Shown piece after piece: positions 1 to 9,448 of a stretch of DNA of 64,000 bases. Numbering within the stretch: position 1 is the first letter of the stretch; each line of letters begins with the position of its first letter. Made by a program: the position numbers and the translations under genes. The notes below the pieces were generated by a model. It was not told the origin of the DNA. It saw only the letters and a program-made list of their open reading frames with translations, and ran no database searches. Location: positions 352,211-416,210 of the forward strand of contig NZ_LMFP01000001.1 in assembly GCF_001426885.1 (NCBI RefSeq). The letters are read 5' to 3'. The DNA is from Pelomonas sp. Root1444. Its GTDB lineage: Bacteria > Pseudomonadota > Gammaproteobacteria > Burkholderiales > Burkholderiaceae_C.

Positions 1-346
1 CAAGCCCCTTGCCGCGGCCGATGACGGCGCCATCCAGGCCACGCGCCGCCAGCTGGTGCTGCGCGGCTGGGGCATCAACGCGGTGAACCCCAAGGGCACG
101 GTCTTCCTGCTGGCGGTCGTGCCGCAGTTCCTCGACCTGCATGCCGCGCTGGCGCCGCAGTACCTGGTCATCGGCGCCACGCTCGCCTTCACGGACCTCG
201 TCGTCATGGCCGGCTACACGGCGCTGGCTGCGCGCGTGCTGGCGGCGTTGAAGAGCGAAAGCCACATCAAGATGCTCAACCGCGTGTTCGGCTCGCTGTT
301 CGTTGCGGCCGGCGCACTGCTGGCCACGTTCAAGCGCGCCGCGTGA
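1..346 (+). CDS. LysE/RhtB-family amino-acid exporter, C-terminal part (5' truncated by window)
   Basis: This is the C-terminal part of an inner-membrane LysE/RhtB-type exporter, which effluxes amino acids or similar metabolites. The reading frame is open to the left edge of the window, so the start is missing. The visible ~114 residues contain the family-typical stretch 'NPKGTVFLLAVVPQF', a further membrane segment (LVIGATLAFTDLVVMAGYTA) and a terminal helix with the pattern 'LNRVFGSLFVAAGALLA'. The stop codon overlaps the GTG start of the next exporter gene (GTGA), so the two are probably cotranscribed. The substrate cannot be assigned from this fragment. Confidence 0.85.
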   Translation, partial: KPLAAADDGAIQATRRQLVLRGWGINAVNPKGTVFLLAVVPQFLDLHAALAPQYLVIGATLAFTDLVVMAGYTALAARVLAALKSESHIKMLNRVFGSLFVAAGALLATFKRAA

Positions 347-1216
347 CGGCGCCGGGCCGCCTGCCCACCTGGCTGCTGTTCATGGCGCCGGTGCTGATCT
401 GGGCGAGCACCTGGCACGTCATCCTCTACCAGCTCAGCAGCACGGTGCCCGTGCTCACCTCGGTGGGCTGGCGCTTCGCGCTGTCGGCCGTGCTTCTGGC
501 GGCGCTGGCGCGCTGGCAGGGCGTGTCGCTGAAGCTGCCGCGCTATGCGCATGGCTATGCGCTGGCCACCGGGGTCGTCCAGTACGCGGGCAACTACTGG
601 GCCGTCTACGAGGCCGAGCGCTTCGTGCCCAGCGGTCTGGTGGCGGTGTTGTTCTGTTTGATGGTGTTCATGAACGCGCTGGTCGCCTGGCTGCTGTGGC
701 GCCAGCCGGTCAGCCGGCGCTTCCTTGCAGCAAGCAGCGGCGCGGTGCTGGGCGTGGCGCTGATCTTCTGGCCGGAACTCGCGTCCGCGGGCGCGCGGCC
801 GGATGCGGTGCTGGGCCTGGGCCTGAGCTTCTTCGCGGTCGTCGTCGCCGTCGTCGGCGGCTTCTTCACGCTGGTGCTGACGCGCCGCGGCCTGCCGCTG
901 GTGCCGGTGCTGGCGTGGAGCATGGGCTATGGCGCGGCCTTCCTGCTGCTGCTGTCGGTTGCGACCGGGCGCGGCCTGTCCTTCGACGGGGCGTGGACCT
1001 ATGTCGCCAGCCTGGTCTACCTGGCCGCCTTCGGCTCGGTCATCGCCTTCACGCTGTATTTCAAGCTGGCCCAGCGCAAGGGGCCGGCGCAGGCGGCGCT
1101 GGTCGGCGTGCTGGTGCCGGTCATCGCGCTGATCGTGTCGGCCGCGCTGGAAGGCTGGCAGGTCACACCGCTGGCCGTTGGCGGCATGGGGCTGTGTCTC
1201 GTCAGCCTGTTCGTCG

Positions 1217-1616
<400 letters not shown>

Positions 1617-1624
<8 letters not shown>

Positions 1625-2717
1625 TCCTGATCGGCACGCGCGGCGCGACGGCGCACATCAGCTCGTAGCCGATGGTGCCGGCCGGTTGGGCCACTTCGTC
1701 GATGGGCAGGCGCGACCCGTGCGGGCCCTCGCCCCACAGCGTCACCTCGCTGCCGAAGCCGCTGGCCGGCAGCTCGCTCAGGTCCACGGCCAGCATGTCC
1801 ATGGACACGCGGCCCAGCGTGCGGCTCCTCGCGCCGTCCACCAGCACCGGCGTGCCGGTAGGCGCATGGCGCGGGTAGCCGTCGGCATAGCCGCAGGCGA
1901 CGATGCCCACGCGTGTGGCGCGCTCGCAGGTGTAGGCGCTGCCGTAGCCGATGGTGTCGCCCGGGTTGAGCTGCTGCACGGCTATGACCTTGGAGCGCAG
2001 CGTCATCGCCGGCTGCAGGTCCCAGTGCGCGGCGTCATGTTCGGGGAAGTCCGGCACGCCGCCGTAGACCATGATGCCGGCGCGCACCCAGTCGGCCGCC
2101 GTGCGCGTGGGGTGGCGCAGCGTCGCGGCGCTGTTGGCGATGGTGCGCTCGCCGGCCAGGCCGTCGGCCGCGGCCTCGAAGGCGGCCAGCTGATGAGCGA
2201 TGCCGTCCACGCCCTGGCGCTGCGCATCGGCATCGGAGAAGTGGGTCATCAGCCCGATCTCGTCGACCTGCGGCAGCGCGTCCAGCCGCGCATAGGCGGC
2301 GCGGAAGGCGGCCGGCGGGAAGCCCAACCGGTTCATGCCCGAGTTCAGCTTGAGGAAGACGCGGTGCGGCTCGTGCGTCTTGTGCATGGCCAGCCAGTCG
2401 ATCTGCTGCTCGCAGTGCACGGCATGCCAGAGCTTCAGGCGCGAGCACAGCTCCAGGTCGCGCGGCTCGAACACGCCTTCCAGCAGCAGGATGGGGCCGC
2501 GCCAGTCCAGCGCCCGCAGCCGTTCGGCTTCGGCCAGGTCCAGCAGCGCGAAGCCGTCGGCCCCGCGCAGGCCCTCGAAGGCGCGCTCGATGCCGTGACC
2601 GTAGGCGTTCGCCTTGACGACGGCCCAGACGCGGGCGTTCGGGGCTTGGGCGCGTGCGCGGGCCAGGTTGTGGGCGAGCGCTTGGGTGTGGATCAGGGCT
2701 TCGATCGGGCGTGGCAT
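1617..2717 (-). CDS. alr: Alanine racemase
   Basis: PLP-dependent interconversion of L- and D-alanine, supplying D-Ala for peptidoglycan or, as a catabolic enzyme, feeding D-Ala dehydrogenase. The 366-residue protein has the PLP-lysine motif [10 protein letters not shown] near the N-terminus (Lys35), the barrel motif '[10 protein letters not shown]', and the C-terminal 'GYGSAYT' (catalytic tyrosine region) and 'GRVSMDML' motifs. It is the first gene of a two-gene unit with arfB and is divergent from lplT, 117 bp away. A biosynthetic (alr) rather than catabolic (dadX) role is a guess; dadA lies 9 kb away on the other strand. Confidence 0.95.
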
Positions 2718-2834
2718 GGCCGGATTTTGCGCCCGGGTTTGGGGCGTCGGCCGGCAACGGGGCGCGTGCTATAAACCCGCGCCGCCCCGGTTTATCGCCC
2801 TCAGCAGAAGACAGTCAGGATTGCGCATCGCCCG

Positions 2835-4127
2835 ATGAAACGCGGCTTCTACACCATCATGTCGGCGCAGTTCTTCAGCTCGCTGGCTGATAACGCACTG
2901 TTTGTCGCCGCCGTCGAGCTGCTGCGATCCTCCGGCGCCGCCGAGTGGCAACGCGCCGCGCTGGTGCCGATGTTCGCCCTCTTCTACGTCGTGCTCGCGC
3001 CCTTCGTCGGTGCCTTTGCCGACGCGGTCCCAAAGGGCAAGGTGATGTTCTATTCGAACAGCATCAAGGTGGTGGGCTGCCTGATGATGCTGTTCGGCAC
3101 GCATCCGCTGCTTTCCTACGCCATCGTGGGCCTGGGAGCCGCAGCCTACTCGCCGGCCAAGTACGGCATCCTGACCGAACTGCTACCGCCGTCGCAGCTC
3201 GTCAAGGCCAACGGCTGGATCGAGGGCCTGACGATCGCGTCCATCATCCTCGGCGTGCTGCTGGGCGGCCAGCTCATCGGTGACCGCGTGTCCCACATGC
3301 TGCTGGGCTTCGACCTGCCGTTCTTCGACACCGGCATCGACACGCCACCCGAGGCCGCCATCGGCAGCCTGGTCGGCCTGTACGTGCTGGCGGCGCTGTT
3401 CAACCTGCGCATCCCGCGCACCGAGTCCCCGCTGCAGCCCATCGCCCACAGCCTGGTGGGCCTGGTGCGCGACTTCTCCTCCTGCAACAGCCGGCTCTGG
3501 CAGGACAAGCTGGGCCAGATCTCGCTGGCGACGACGACGCTCTTCTGGGGCGTCAGCGGCAACCTGCGCTACATCGTGCTGGCCTGGGCCGCCGCGGCGC
3601 TGGGCTATGGCACGCAGCAGGCGTCGTCGCTGGTCGGCGTGGTGGCCATCGGCACGGCGGCCGGCGCCGTCGTCGCGTCGCTCTACTGCCGGCTGGACCG
3701 CGCGACCTCGGTCATCCCGCTCGGCATCGCGATGGGCCTGCTGGTCATCTTCATGAACGTCATCGGCAACGTCTGGGTGGCCGCGCCCTTCCTGGTGCTG
3801 CTGGGCGCCATTGGCGGCTACATGGTCGTGCCGATGAACGCGCTGCTGCAGCACCGCGGGCACAACCTGATGGGCGCCGGCCGCAGCATCGCCGTTCAGA
3901 ACTTCAACGAGCAGGCCTGCATCCTGGGCCTGGGCGCCTTCTACACGGCCATGACGCGCTTCGGCCTGTCGGCCTTCGGCGCCATCACCATCTTCGGCGT
4001 GGTGGTGGCCGGCACGATGTGGTGGATCCGGCGCTGGCACCAGCGCAACCTCGTGGAGCACAAGGAAGAGGTCGAGCACCTGCTCGACCTGGCCCGCTCC
4101 GACGACCTGAAGCCGGTGGACCGCTGA
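2835..4127 (+). CDS. lplT: Lysophospholipid transporter LplT (MFS)
   Basis: A 430-residue major-facilitator-type membrane protein of the LplT family, which flips lysophospholipids across the inner membrane for re-acylation. Family features include the N-terminal 'FSSLADNALFVAAVELL', 'YSPAKYGILTELLP' and 'ANGWIEGLTIASIILG'. The C-terminus is cytoplasmic and charged (HKEEVEHLLDLARSDDLKPVDR). The usual partner acyltransferase/acyl-ACP synthetase gene (aas) does not follow; the next gene is convergent with no gap. Confidence 0.92.
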   Translation: MKRGFYTIMSAQFFSSLADNALFVAAVELLRSSGAAEWQRAALVPMFALFYVVLAPFVGAFADAVPKGKVMFYSNSIKVVGCLMMLFGTHPLLSYAIVGLGAAAYSPAKYGILTELLPPSQLVKANGWIEGLTIASIILGVLLGGQLIGDRVSHMLLGFDLPFFDTGIDTPPEAAIGSLVGLYVLAALFNLRIPRTESPLQPIAHSLVGLVRDFSSCNSRLWQDKLGQISLATTTLFWGVSGNLRYIVLAWAAAALGYGTQQASSLVGVVAIGTAAGAVVASLYCRLDRATSVIPLGIAMGLLVIFMNVIGNVWVAAPFLVLLGAIGGYMVVPMNALLQHRGHNLMGAGRSIAVQNFNEQACILGLGAFYTAMTRFGLSAFGAITIFGVVVAGTMWWIRRWHQRNLVEHKEEVEHLLDLARSDDLKPVDR

Positions 4128-5093
4128 TCAGCTGTTGCTGGAGCTGCCGCGGCCCTTGCGGCTGGGTGTCGGCTGGATCAGGTGCTTGCCCTCCAGCACC
4201 ATCTCGATGGCCTCGCTCCAGGCGCGGGCGATCTTGAAGCAGCCGCTGTGGTTGAGGTGGATCTCGTTGTGCCAGTCGCCGCTGATGCCGGTGGAGCCCG
4301 GCGCGGCCAGCGCCAGCGGCACGGTCGTCGAATCGAACACGAACAGGCCGCTGAAGGTGGCCTTGTCGGCCGCCATGCCCTTGAGCAGCTGCGCCAGGTG
4401 GAAGACCATCAGCCGGCTGACGGCGGCCCAGTCCGCGGCGGGCACGCCGTAGGCCTTCAGCGCCGGGTAGAGCCAGGGCCCGCTGGCAGCGCCCAGGTCA
4501 TCGTTGCTCTCGGCGCCGGCCGGGCGCGGCATGGGCACGGCATAGCAGTGCATGAAGACCGGCTTGCCGGCCGACGGGCCCTGGTCGCGCAGTGACAGCA
4601 GGTGCTTGACGTTGGTGCGCAGGTATTCGGCATAGGTGGCCCAGCCGGGCTCCGAGAAATAGCGCGCGACGCCGGCCGATGGCGGGCCCCATTCGGTCTG
4701 GTGGCGCAGCAGGCGCAGCTCCAGCGGGATGGGCTCGCCATTCCAGTTCTGCGCCGGCGTGCGCGCGGCGGCGATGAGGTCGTTGCCGCCCATGGACAGC
4801 AGCACACCGTCCCAGACCGGCGCATCGGTGCCCGTCAGCAGGCGGACGAAATCGGCGCTGGCCTCCAGGTCCACCATGTGCGACAGCGCATTGCCGGTGC
4901 CGGCGCAGTTGACCGCGGCGACCTTCTCCTTGAAGACCAGCTCCTGCAGCAGGTTGGCGTGGGCGTTGAGCTTCGCCGCCGCGTTGGAGAACCACGAGTC
5001 GCCCTGGGCCAGCAGCTTCCAACGGAACGCGCCCAGGTCGGGCGGGGTGCGGCCGAGCAGATCGGCCGGGGTGAAGCAAGCCAGGTGATCCAT
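4128..5093 (-). CDS. SGNH/GDSL-type hydrolase-like protein
   Basis: A 321-residue protein with the blocks of an SGNH hydrolase: GDSW near residue 31 (candidate nucleophile Ser33), MGGND at about 101-105, and DWHNEIHLNHSG at about 274-285, which holds the Asp/His pair near the C-terminus. SGNH enzymes cleave ester or thioester bonds, but the substrate is unknown. No signal peptide is seen. The ATG at 5093 is chosen because it follows a purine-rich GAGAGAAA and the homologous block begins soon after; upstream codons out to 5225 are open but look non-coding. It is convergent with lplT. Confidence 0.7.
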   Translation of the reverse strand: MDHLACFTPADLLGRTPPDLGAFRWKLLAQGDSWFSNAAAKLNAHANLLQELVFKEKVAAVNCAGTGNALSHMVDLEASADFVRLLTGTDAPVWDGVLLSMGGNDLIAAARTPAQNWNGEPIPLELRLLRHQTEWGPPSAGVARYFSEPGWATYAEYLRTNVKHLLSLRDQGPSAGKPVFMHCYAVPMPRPAGAESNDDLGAASGPWLYPALKAYGVPAADWAAVSRLMVFHLAQLLKGMAADKATFSGLFVFDSTTVPLALAAPGSTGISGDWHNEIHLNHSGCFKIARAWSEAIEMVLEGKHLIQPTPSRKGRGSSSNS

Positions 5094-5322
5094 GAACGTG
5101 GGCGTTTCTCTCAGGTTGCTGACCGGTGCCGTCCCTTGGGGATGGCCTCGAAGTTCGCGCGATTGGACGGCCAGCCGCGCGGCGGGCGCCATGCTACAAA
5201 CCCTCGGGGCGCCCGGCGCTAGCATCGGGGTCGCTTTCTAGGGAGGATCCACGGGTCCTCACGGCCGCCCGAAGGGGCACATCCCCGCTTGGCGGGACAG
5301 CGCAGCGCGCGAAGGGGCATCA

Positions 5323-5814
5323 ATGAGCGAGAGCGTCTTCGACTTCAAGGCCGTCTCCATCGACGGCGAGCCGGCGGACCTGGCCTCCCAGCGCGGCAAG
5401 GTGCTGCTCATCGTCAACACGGCCAGCGAATGCGGCTTCACGCCCCAGTTCAAGGGCCTGGAGCAGCTGTGGCAGGACTACGGCCCCAAGGGCCTGGTCA
5501 TCATCGGCTTCCCGAGCAACGAGTTCGGCGGGCAGGACCCGGGCAGCAACGAGCAGATCGCGAGCTTCTGCGAACTGAACTACGGCGTCAGCTTCCCGAT
5601 GATGGGCAAGGTCAAGGTCAACGGCGGCGACGCGCATCCGCTGTGGAAGTTCCTGAAAAGCGAGAAGCCCGGCTTCCTTGGCACCGAGGCCATCAAGTGG
5701 AACTTCACCAAGTTCCTGGTCGGCCGCGACGGCCAGGTCATCAAGCGCTATGCGCCCAACGACGCGCCGGAAAAACTGCGCGGCGACATCGAAGCCGCCT
5801 TGGCGGCTGGCTGA
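5323..5814 (+). CDS. Glutathione peroxidase family protein
   Basis: A thiol peroxidase of the glutathione-peroxidase fold that reduces H2O2 and organic hydroperoxides. The 163-residue protein has the catalytic tetrad in family context: Cys37 in NTASECGFTPQ, Gln71 in FPSNEFGGQ, and Trp126-Asn127 in KWNFTKFL. The peroxidatic residue is Cys, not selenocysteine. Bacterial members often use thioredoxin rather than glutathione. It has no signal peptide and an AAGGGG ribosome site 7 bases upstream of the ATG. It appears monocistronic. Confidence 0.94.
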   Translation: MSESVFDFKAVSIDGEPADLASQRGKVLLIVNTASECGFTPQFKGLEQLWQDYGPKGLVIIGFPSNEFGGQDPGSNEQIASFCELNYGVSFPMMGKVKVNGGDAHPLWKFLKSEKPGFLGTEAIKWNFTKFLVGRDGQVIKRYAPNDAPEKLRGDIEAALAAG

Positions 5815-5828
5815 CACGGCGGTCCGTG

Positions 5829-5892
5829 CCGTCCGCTCGGGGGCCCGACCAGCCGTCCCCGCGTTCAGCGGCACGACCGGGCGAGGGGCTCA
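5829..5892 (-). repeat. Dispersed structured repeat, degenerate/truncated copy 1 (reverse orientation)
   Basis: On the minus strand this begins with TGAGCCCCTCGCCC, whose first three bases are the stop codon of the halogenase-family gene. It continues through a block resembling CTGGTCGG(G/T)CCCCC. It lacks the right-hand GGCCGGCTTGGG...CGGCCC part found in the other copies. It fills most of the convergent gap after the glutathione peroxidase gene. Confidence 0.6.
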
Positions 5893-7446
5893 ATGCGCGG
5901 CGTGTGAAGTGACCACGCCGTCCAGGCTCAGCAGGTAGTCGCGCATCGTCGGCGACTGCGCCGCGGCAATGCGGCGGATGCCCTGCACATGCGCCATGGC
6001 CTTGAGGCTGATCTCTGGCGAAATGTGGTCCGACAGGCCGATGCCCCGGCTGGGCAGCCGCTGCAGGCCTGCCAGCAGATAAGACCAGTTGGCCACGCCG
6101 AACAGCGACAGCCGCCGGTCCAGGTCGGTCGGCGTCGGCACCTTGCTGTCCCACAGTGCCAGCAGCTCGGCCAGCCGCGGGGGCAGCGTTGCCTCCTCGG
6201 TGCAGGCGCGCCAGAACGGCGTGTCGCGCCGCTGTGACAGCGCGTAGTGGGCGACGATGAAGTCGCGCATCTCCTCGTAGAAATCGCCGAAGACGCGGTT
6301 CACGCGGCCGCGGCAGGCGTCGCTGTTGCCAGCCGGCGCCACATGGTCAACGAAGAGCTGCAGCATCCACTCGACGAGGTACAGGCCGGTCGACTCCAGC
6401 GGCTCGATGAAGCCGCCCGCGGCGCCCAGCGCCAGGCAGTTGGCCTCCCAGGCGCGCGCCGCGTGCCCGGCGCGCAGCCGCTGCAGGCGCGGCTCGGCCA
6501 GCGGCTTGTGGCCGGCGCCGAGCTCACGCAGCGTTGCCACCGCCTCGTCCTCGCTGCAAAAGCGCGAGGCATACACATAGCCGGTGCCACGCCGGCTCTG
6601 CAGGTCCATGTCCCAGGTCCAGCCGGCCGCCTGGGCCGTGGCCGTGGTGTGGCTGCGCAGCGCGCCGTGGGCCTGCCCGTGGGCCAGCGGCAGGCTGACG
6701 GTGCGGTCGCAGGGCAGCCAATCGGCAAACGACACCCAGGGGACGCCCAGCGCCTGCTGCAACAGCAGCGAGCGCGAGCCCGTGCAGTCGATGAAGAAGC
6801 TCGCCTCGCAGCGGCGGCCGTCGGCCAGCTCGACCGCCTCGATGCCGCCTGCGCCGCGCTGCACCCGCACCACCTCGCCCTGCACATGGCGCACGCCGCG
6901 CTCCAGCGCCTTTTGCTGCAGCAGCATGGCCAGTTTGACGGCGTCGAGCTGGTAGCCGTAGCTGACCGGCGCCTGGTACTCCGGCGAATCCACCAGCTTG
7001 GGCGACTGGTGGCCGTCGAACAGCGTCGTCTGCACCGCGCAGGCCTGCGCCATCGGTTCTCGCGTCAGGCCGCGCTGCAGCAGGTTGAGCCAGTGCGCGG
7101 TCGTCGCGAAGCCGTGGAACGGCGGCGGGATGTCGAAGGGATGGTCGAAAGAGTCGTCGGGCGCCGCGCCGCCGCGGCGCCAGCCGTTGAAGCGCAGGCC
7201 GTTGCTCAGCGTCGCGTCCGCGGCGGTGAACAGCGCGCGCTCTGGCAGGCCCAGCGCCTGCATGGTGCCGCGCAGCGTCGGCACGGTGGCGAGGTCGGCA
7301 CCCAGGCTCACGGCCTGCGGCGGCTCGATCAGCGTGATGGGCAGCGGGCTCTGGCGCGCGGCGCCCAGCGTGCGCTGCAGGTAGCAGGCGGCCAGCCAGC
7401 CGGCGGTGCCGCCACCGACGATGACGATGGATTGGATATCGGACAA
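5890..7446 (-). CDS. Flavin-dependent tryptophan-halogenase-family protein (catalytic Lys apparently replaced)
   Basis: A 518-residue protein of the PrnA/RebH-like FAD halogenase family. The dinucleotide-binding motif GGGTAGW lies at residues 11-17, and PLESTGL, which matches the family's conserved PLES(T)G with its active-site Glu, is near the C-terminal third. Two halogenase hallmarks are altered. The block that normally reads ATFKLG-RF, carrying the catalytic lysine, is ATLSNGLRF here (Ser81 in the Lys place). The WxWxIP motif reads WTWDMD at 276-281. It may therefore halogenate poorly, or be a flavoprotein with another role. The TTG start at 7446 is preferred because GGAG lies 8 bases upstream; another TTG at 7488 has no such site. 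Confidence 0.8.
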   Translation of the reverse strand: MSDIQSIVIVGGGTAGWLAACYLQRTLGAARQSPLPITLIEPPQAVSLGADLATVPTLRGTMQALGLPERALFTAADATLSNGLRFNGWRRGGAAPDDSFDHPFDIPPPFHGFATTAHWLNLLQRGLTREPMAQACAVQTTLFDGHQSPKLVDSPEYQAPVSYGYQLDAVKLAMLLQQKALERGVRHVQGEVVRVQRGAGGIEAVELADGRRCEASFFIDCTGSRSLLLQQALGVPWVSFADWLPCDRTVSLPLAHGQAHGALRSHTTATAQAAGWTWDMDLQSRRGTGYVYASRFCSEDEAVATLRELGAGHKPLAEPRLQRLRAGHAARAWEANCLALGAAGGFIEPLESTGLYLVEWMLQLFVDHVAPAGNSDACRGRVNRVFGDFYEEMRDFIVAHYALSQRRDTPFWRACTEEATLPPRLAELLALWDSKVPTPTDLDRRLSLFGVANWSYLLAGLQRLPSRGIGLSDHISPEISLKAMAHVQGIRRIAAAQSPTMRDYLLSLDGVVTSHAAH

Positions 7447-7576
7447 GGCAGGAACTCCGCAAACCCGGGCGGCAGACAGCAGCCGCAAACCGGTGCCGCC
7501 ACATTACGGCCGCGGCCCGGCGGCGCGACGTGTAACGCTGCGGGCGAGCGTGCGTCCTGCACGCGCGGTGCCGCCG

Positions 7577-8251
7577 TTACCGGGGTGCTTGCGGCCGCCA
7601 GAGCCAGCGACCCCAACCGCGCCGCACCTGGCCGGCGGCGTCGGCGGCCGCCAGCAGCGCATTGGCCGTCTGGCGCGACACATGCGCCAGACGCGCCAGT
7701 TCTGACTGCGTGGCCTGCACGGCGACCCAGCCGTCGCCGGCCGGCGCGCCGCGCTCCCGTGCCAGCTGGGCCAGCGCGAGCGTGAAGCGCTCCGCCGCGC
7801 CCTGGTGGCGCGCCGCCTGCAGCAGCCGCAGCGTGCCGTCGTAGCGGCGCGCGAACTCGGCCATCAGCGCGCGTGCGAAGCCGGGCACCTCGTCCATCAG
7901 CAGCACATAGGCCTCGCGGCCGATCGCCAGCACCTCGCTCGCGCCGCGCGCCACCGCCTCGTACTCCGCGGGCTGGCCGGCCGCGAACGCTGCCAGGCCG
8001 AACAGGCGCGGCGGGCCGACGTTCTCGATGACCGAGACGGTGCCGTCCGCGCCCGTGAAGCGCGTTTCGATCTCGCCCGCCGCCACCGCGTAGAGGGCCG
8101 CCGTGCGCTGGCCCTGCACAAAAAGGCTGCGGCCGTCAGCCAGCCGGCGCCGTCGCACCAGCATCGGCAGGCGCTCAGCGGCGCGGGCAGGCAGCGCGAG
8201 GCCGGGGAAATTGGCATCCAGCACCCGCCGCAGCGCATCGTCATCAGGCAT
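7577..8251 (-). CDS. Crp/Fnr-family transcriptional regulator
   Basis: A 224-residue cytoplasmic regulator. The N-terminal two-thirds form a cyclic-nucleotide-binding-like beta-roll (GRSLFVQGQRTAALYAVAAGEIE). The C-terminal winged helix-turn-helix contains TQSELARLAHVSRQTANALL, an ELA..hVSRqTa recognition pattern. No Cys cluster for Fe-S sensing and no clear cAMP-binding signature are seen, so the effector is unknown. The gene is divergent from the DUF2332 gene. The 57-bp space between them holds a perfect 16-bp palindrome 9 bases before this start codon, suggesting autoregulation. Confidence 0.85.
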   Translation of the reverse strand: MPDDDALRRVLDANFPGLALPARAAERLPMLVRRRRLADGRSLFVQGQRTAALYAVAAGEIETRFTGADGTVSVIENVGPPRLFGLAAFAAGQPAEYEAVARGASEVLAIGREAYVLLMDEVPGFARALMAEFARRYDGTLRLLQAARHQGAAERFTLALAQLARERGAPAGDGWVAVQATQSELARLAHVSRQTANALLAAADAAGQVRRGWGRWLWRPQAPR

Positions 8252-8259
8252 GGCGCGAT

Positions 8260-8275
8260 TGTCGGCTGGCCGACA
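8260..8275. promoter_or_regulatory. Candidate operator: perfect palindrome between divergent genes
   Basis: TGTCGGC-TG-GCCGACA is a perfect 7-bp inverted repeat with a 2-base centre. It sits in the 57-bp gap between the Crp-like regulator gene (start at 8251) and the DUF2332 gene (start at 8309). The position fits binding by the adjacent regulator; binding itself is inference. Confidence 0.4.
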
Positions 8276-8308
8276 CAAGGCGGCGCCGCGCCTGCCTATG
8301 CTGGCGGC

Positions 8309-9421
8309 ATGAATACGAGCGATGAACTCGCCGCGCTGCTGCGGCACTTCGGCCGCGAGGGGTGCAGCCAGGAGCCGCTGTACGTCGCGCTGTGCGGCCT
8401 GGCCGCCGAGAGCGACAGCGCCTTGGCCTTGTTGGCCGAGGCGCCGCCCGAGCAGCGCAAGCCCAACCTGCTGCTGGCGGCGCTGCACGAGCGCGTGCTG
8501 GCCGGCGCGGCGCCCGAGCTGGCGGCCTACTACCGGAGCGCGGGCGGCGAGCGGGCGCCCGACACCGGCCTGGCCGCGGCGCTGGCGGCCTGCCTGGTAC
8601 GCGAATGGCCGGCGCTGGTCGATCACCTGCGCCATGGCGCCACGCAGACCAACGAGGTCGCCCGCGGTGCCGCGCTGTGGCCCGCGCTCGGCGCGGTTGC
8701 GGCCGCCACCGGCGTACGCGACGTTGCGCTGCTCGATTTCGGCTGCAGCGCCGGGCTGAACCTGGGCATCGACCAGTTCGCGCTGCGCTACCAGACGGAC
8801 GACGGCGCCTGGCATGCGCGCGGCCCGGCGCGCGACGGTGTGCGCGCCGAGGTCGAGTCGCGCTGGCTGAGCGCCACGCGGCCGCCCCCGCATACCGGTT
8901 GGCGGATCGCCTCGCGCGATGGGCTGGACACGGCACCCGTCGACGTGGCCGACCCCGCCGGCCTGCGCTGGCTGCAGGCCTGCCTGTGGCCGCATGACGC
9001 GCGCCGCCGCGAGCGCCTCAGTCGCGCCGCCGCCCAGCTGCGGGCGCTGCCGCACACGCTGACGCAGGCGGGCGACTGCATCGCCGCCATCGAACCCTGG
9101 CTGGCCCACCTGCCGGCCGGCGTGCAGCCGGTGCTGTTGACGAGCTGGGTGCTGTACTACCTGAGCGAGGCCGACATCGCACGCCTGCGCGCGACGGTGG
9201 ACCGGCTGGCGCTGCGCCACGGCCTGGCCTGGATCTGCGGCGAACTGCCGGCGCTGAGCGCCCAGGCCCACGAGCCGCCGCCGCTGCCCGCGCTGCCGCC
9301 CGGCGAAGTGGCCGCCTCTGCGACGCTGTGGACGCTGCGCCACCGCGACGCCGGCCGCATCGCCGAACGCGCGCTCGCCTGGAGCCATCCGCACGGCCGC
9401 TGGCTGCACTGGCTTGGATAA
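8309..9421 (+). CDS. DUF2332 family protein
   Basis: A 370-residue protein of the uncharacterised DUF2332 family. It has the characteristic N-terminal 'CSQEPLYVALCGLAAES' and 'KPNLLLAALH' blocks and a central 'LLDFGCSAGLNLGIDQ', which resembles a methyltransferase glycine-rich motif. The catalytic activity is unknown. It has no signal peptide or membrane segments. It is divergent from the Crp-like gene and ends 27 bp before tyrB. Confidence 0.82.
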   Translation: MNTSDELAALLRHFGREGCSQEPLYVALCGLAAESDSALALLAEAPPEQRKPNLLLAALHERVLAGAAPELAAYYRSAGGERAPDTGLAAALAACLVREWPALVDHLRHGATQTNEVARGAALWPALGAVAAATGVRDVALLDFGCSAGLNLGIDQFALRYQTDDGAWHARGPARDGVRAEVESRWLSATRPPPHTGWRIASRDGLDTAPVDVADPAGLRWLQACLWPHDARRRERLSRAAAQLRALPHTLTQAGDCIAAIEPWLAHLPAGVQPVLLTSWVLYYLSEADIARLRATVDRLALRHGLAWICGELPALSAQAHEPPPLPALPPGEVAASATLWTLRHRDAGRIAERALAWSHPHGRWLHWLG

Positions 9422-9448
9422 TCGCCGCTCCCCCAACGGAGCCCACCC

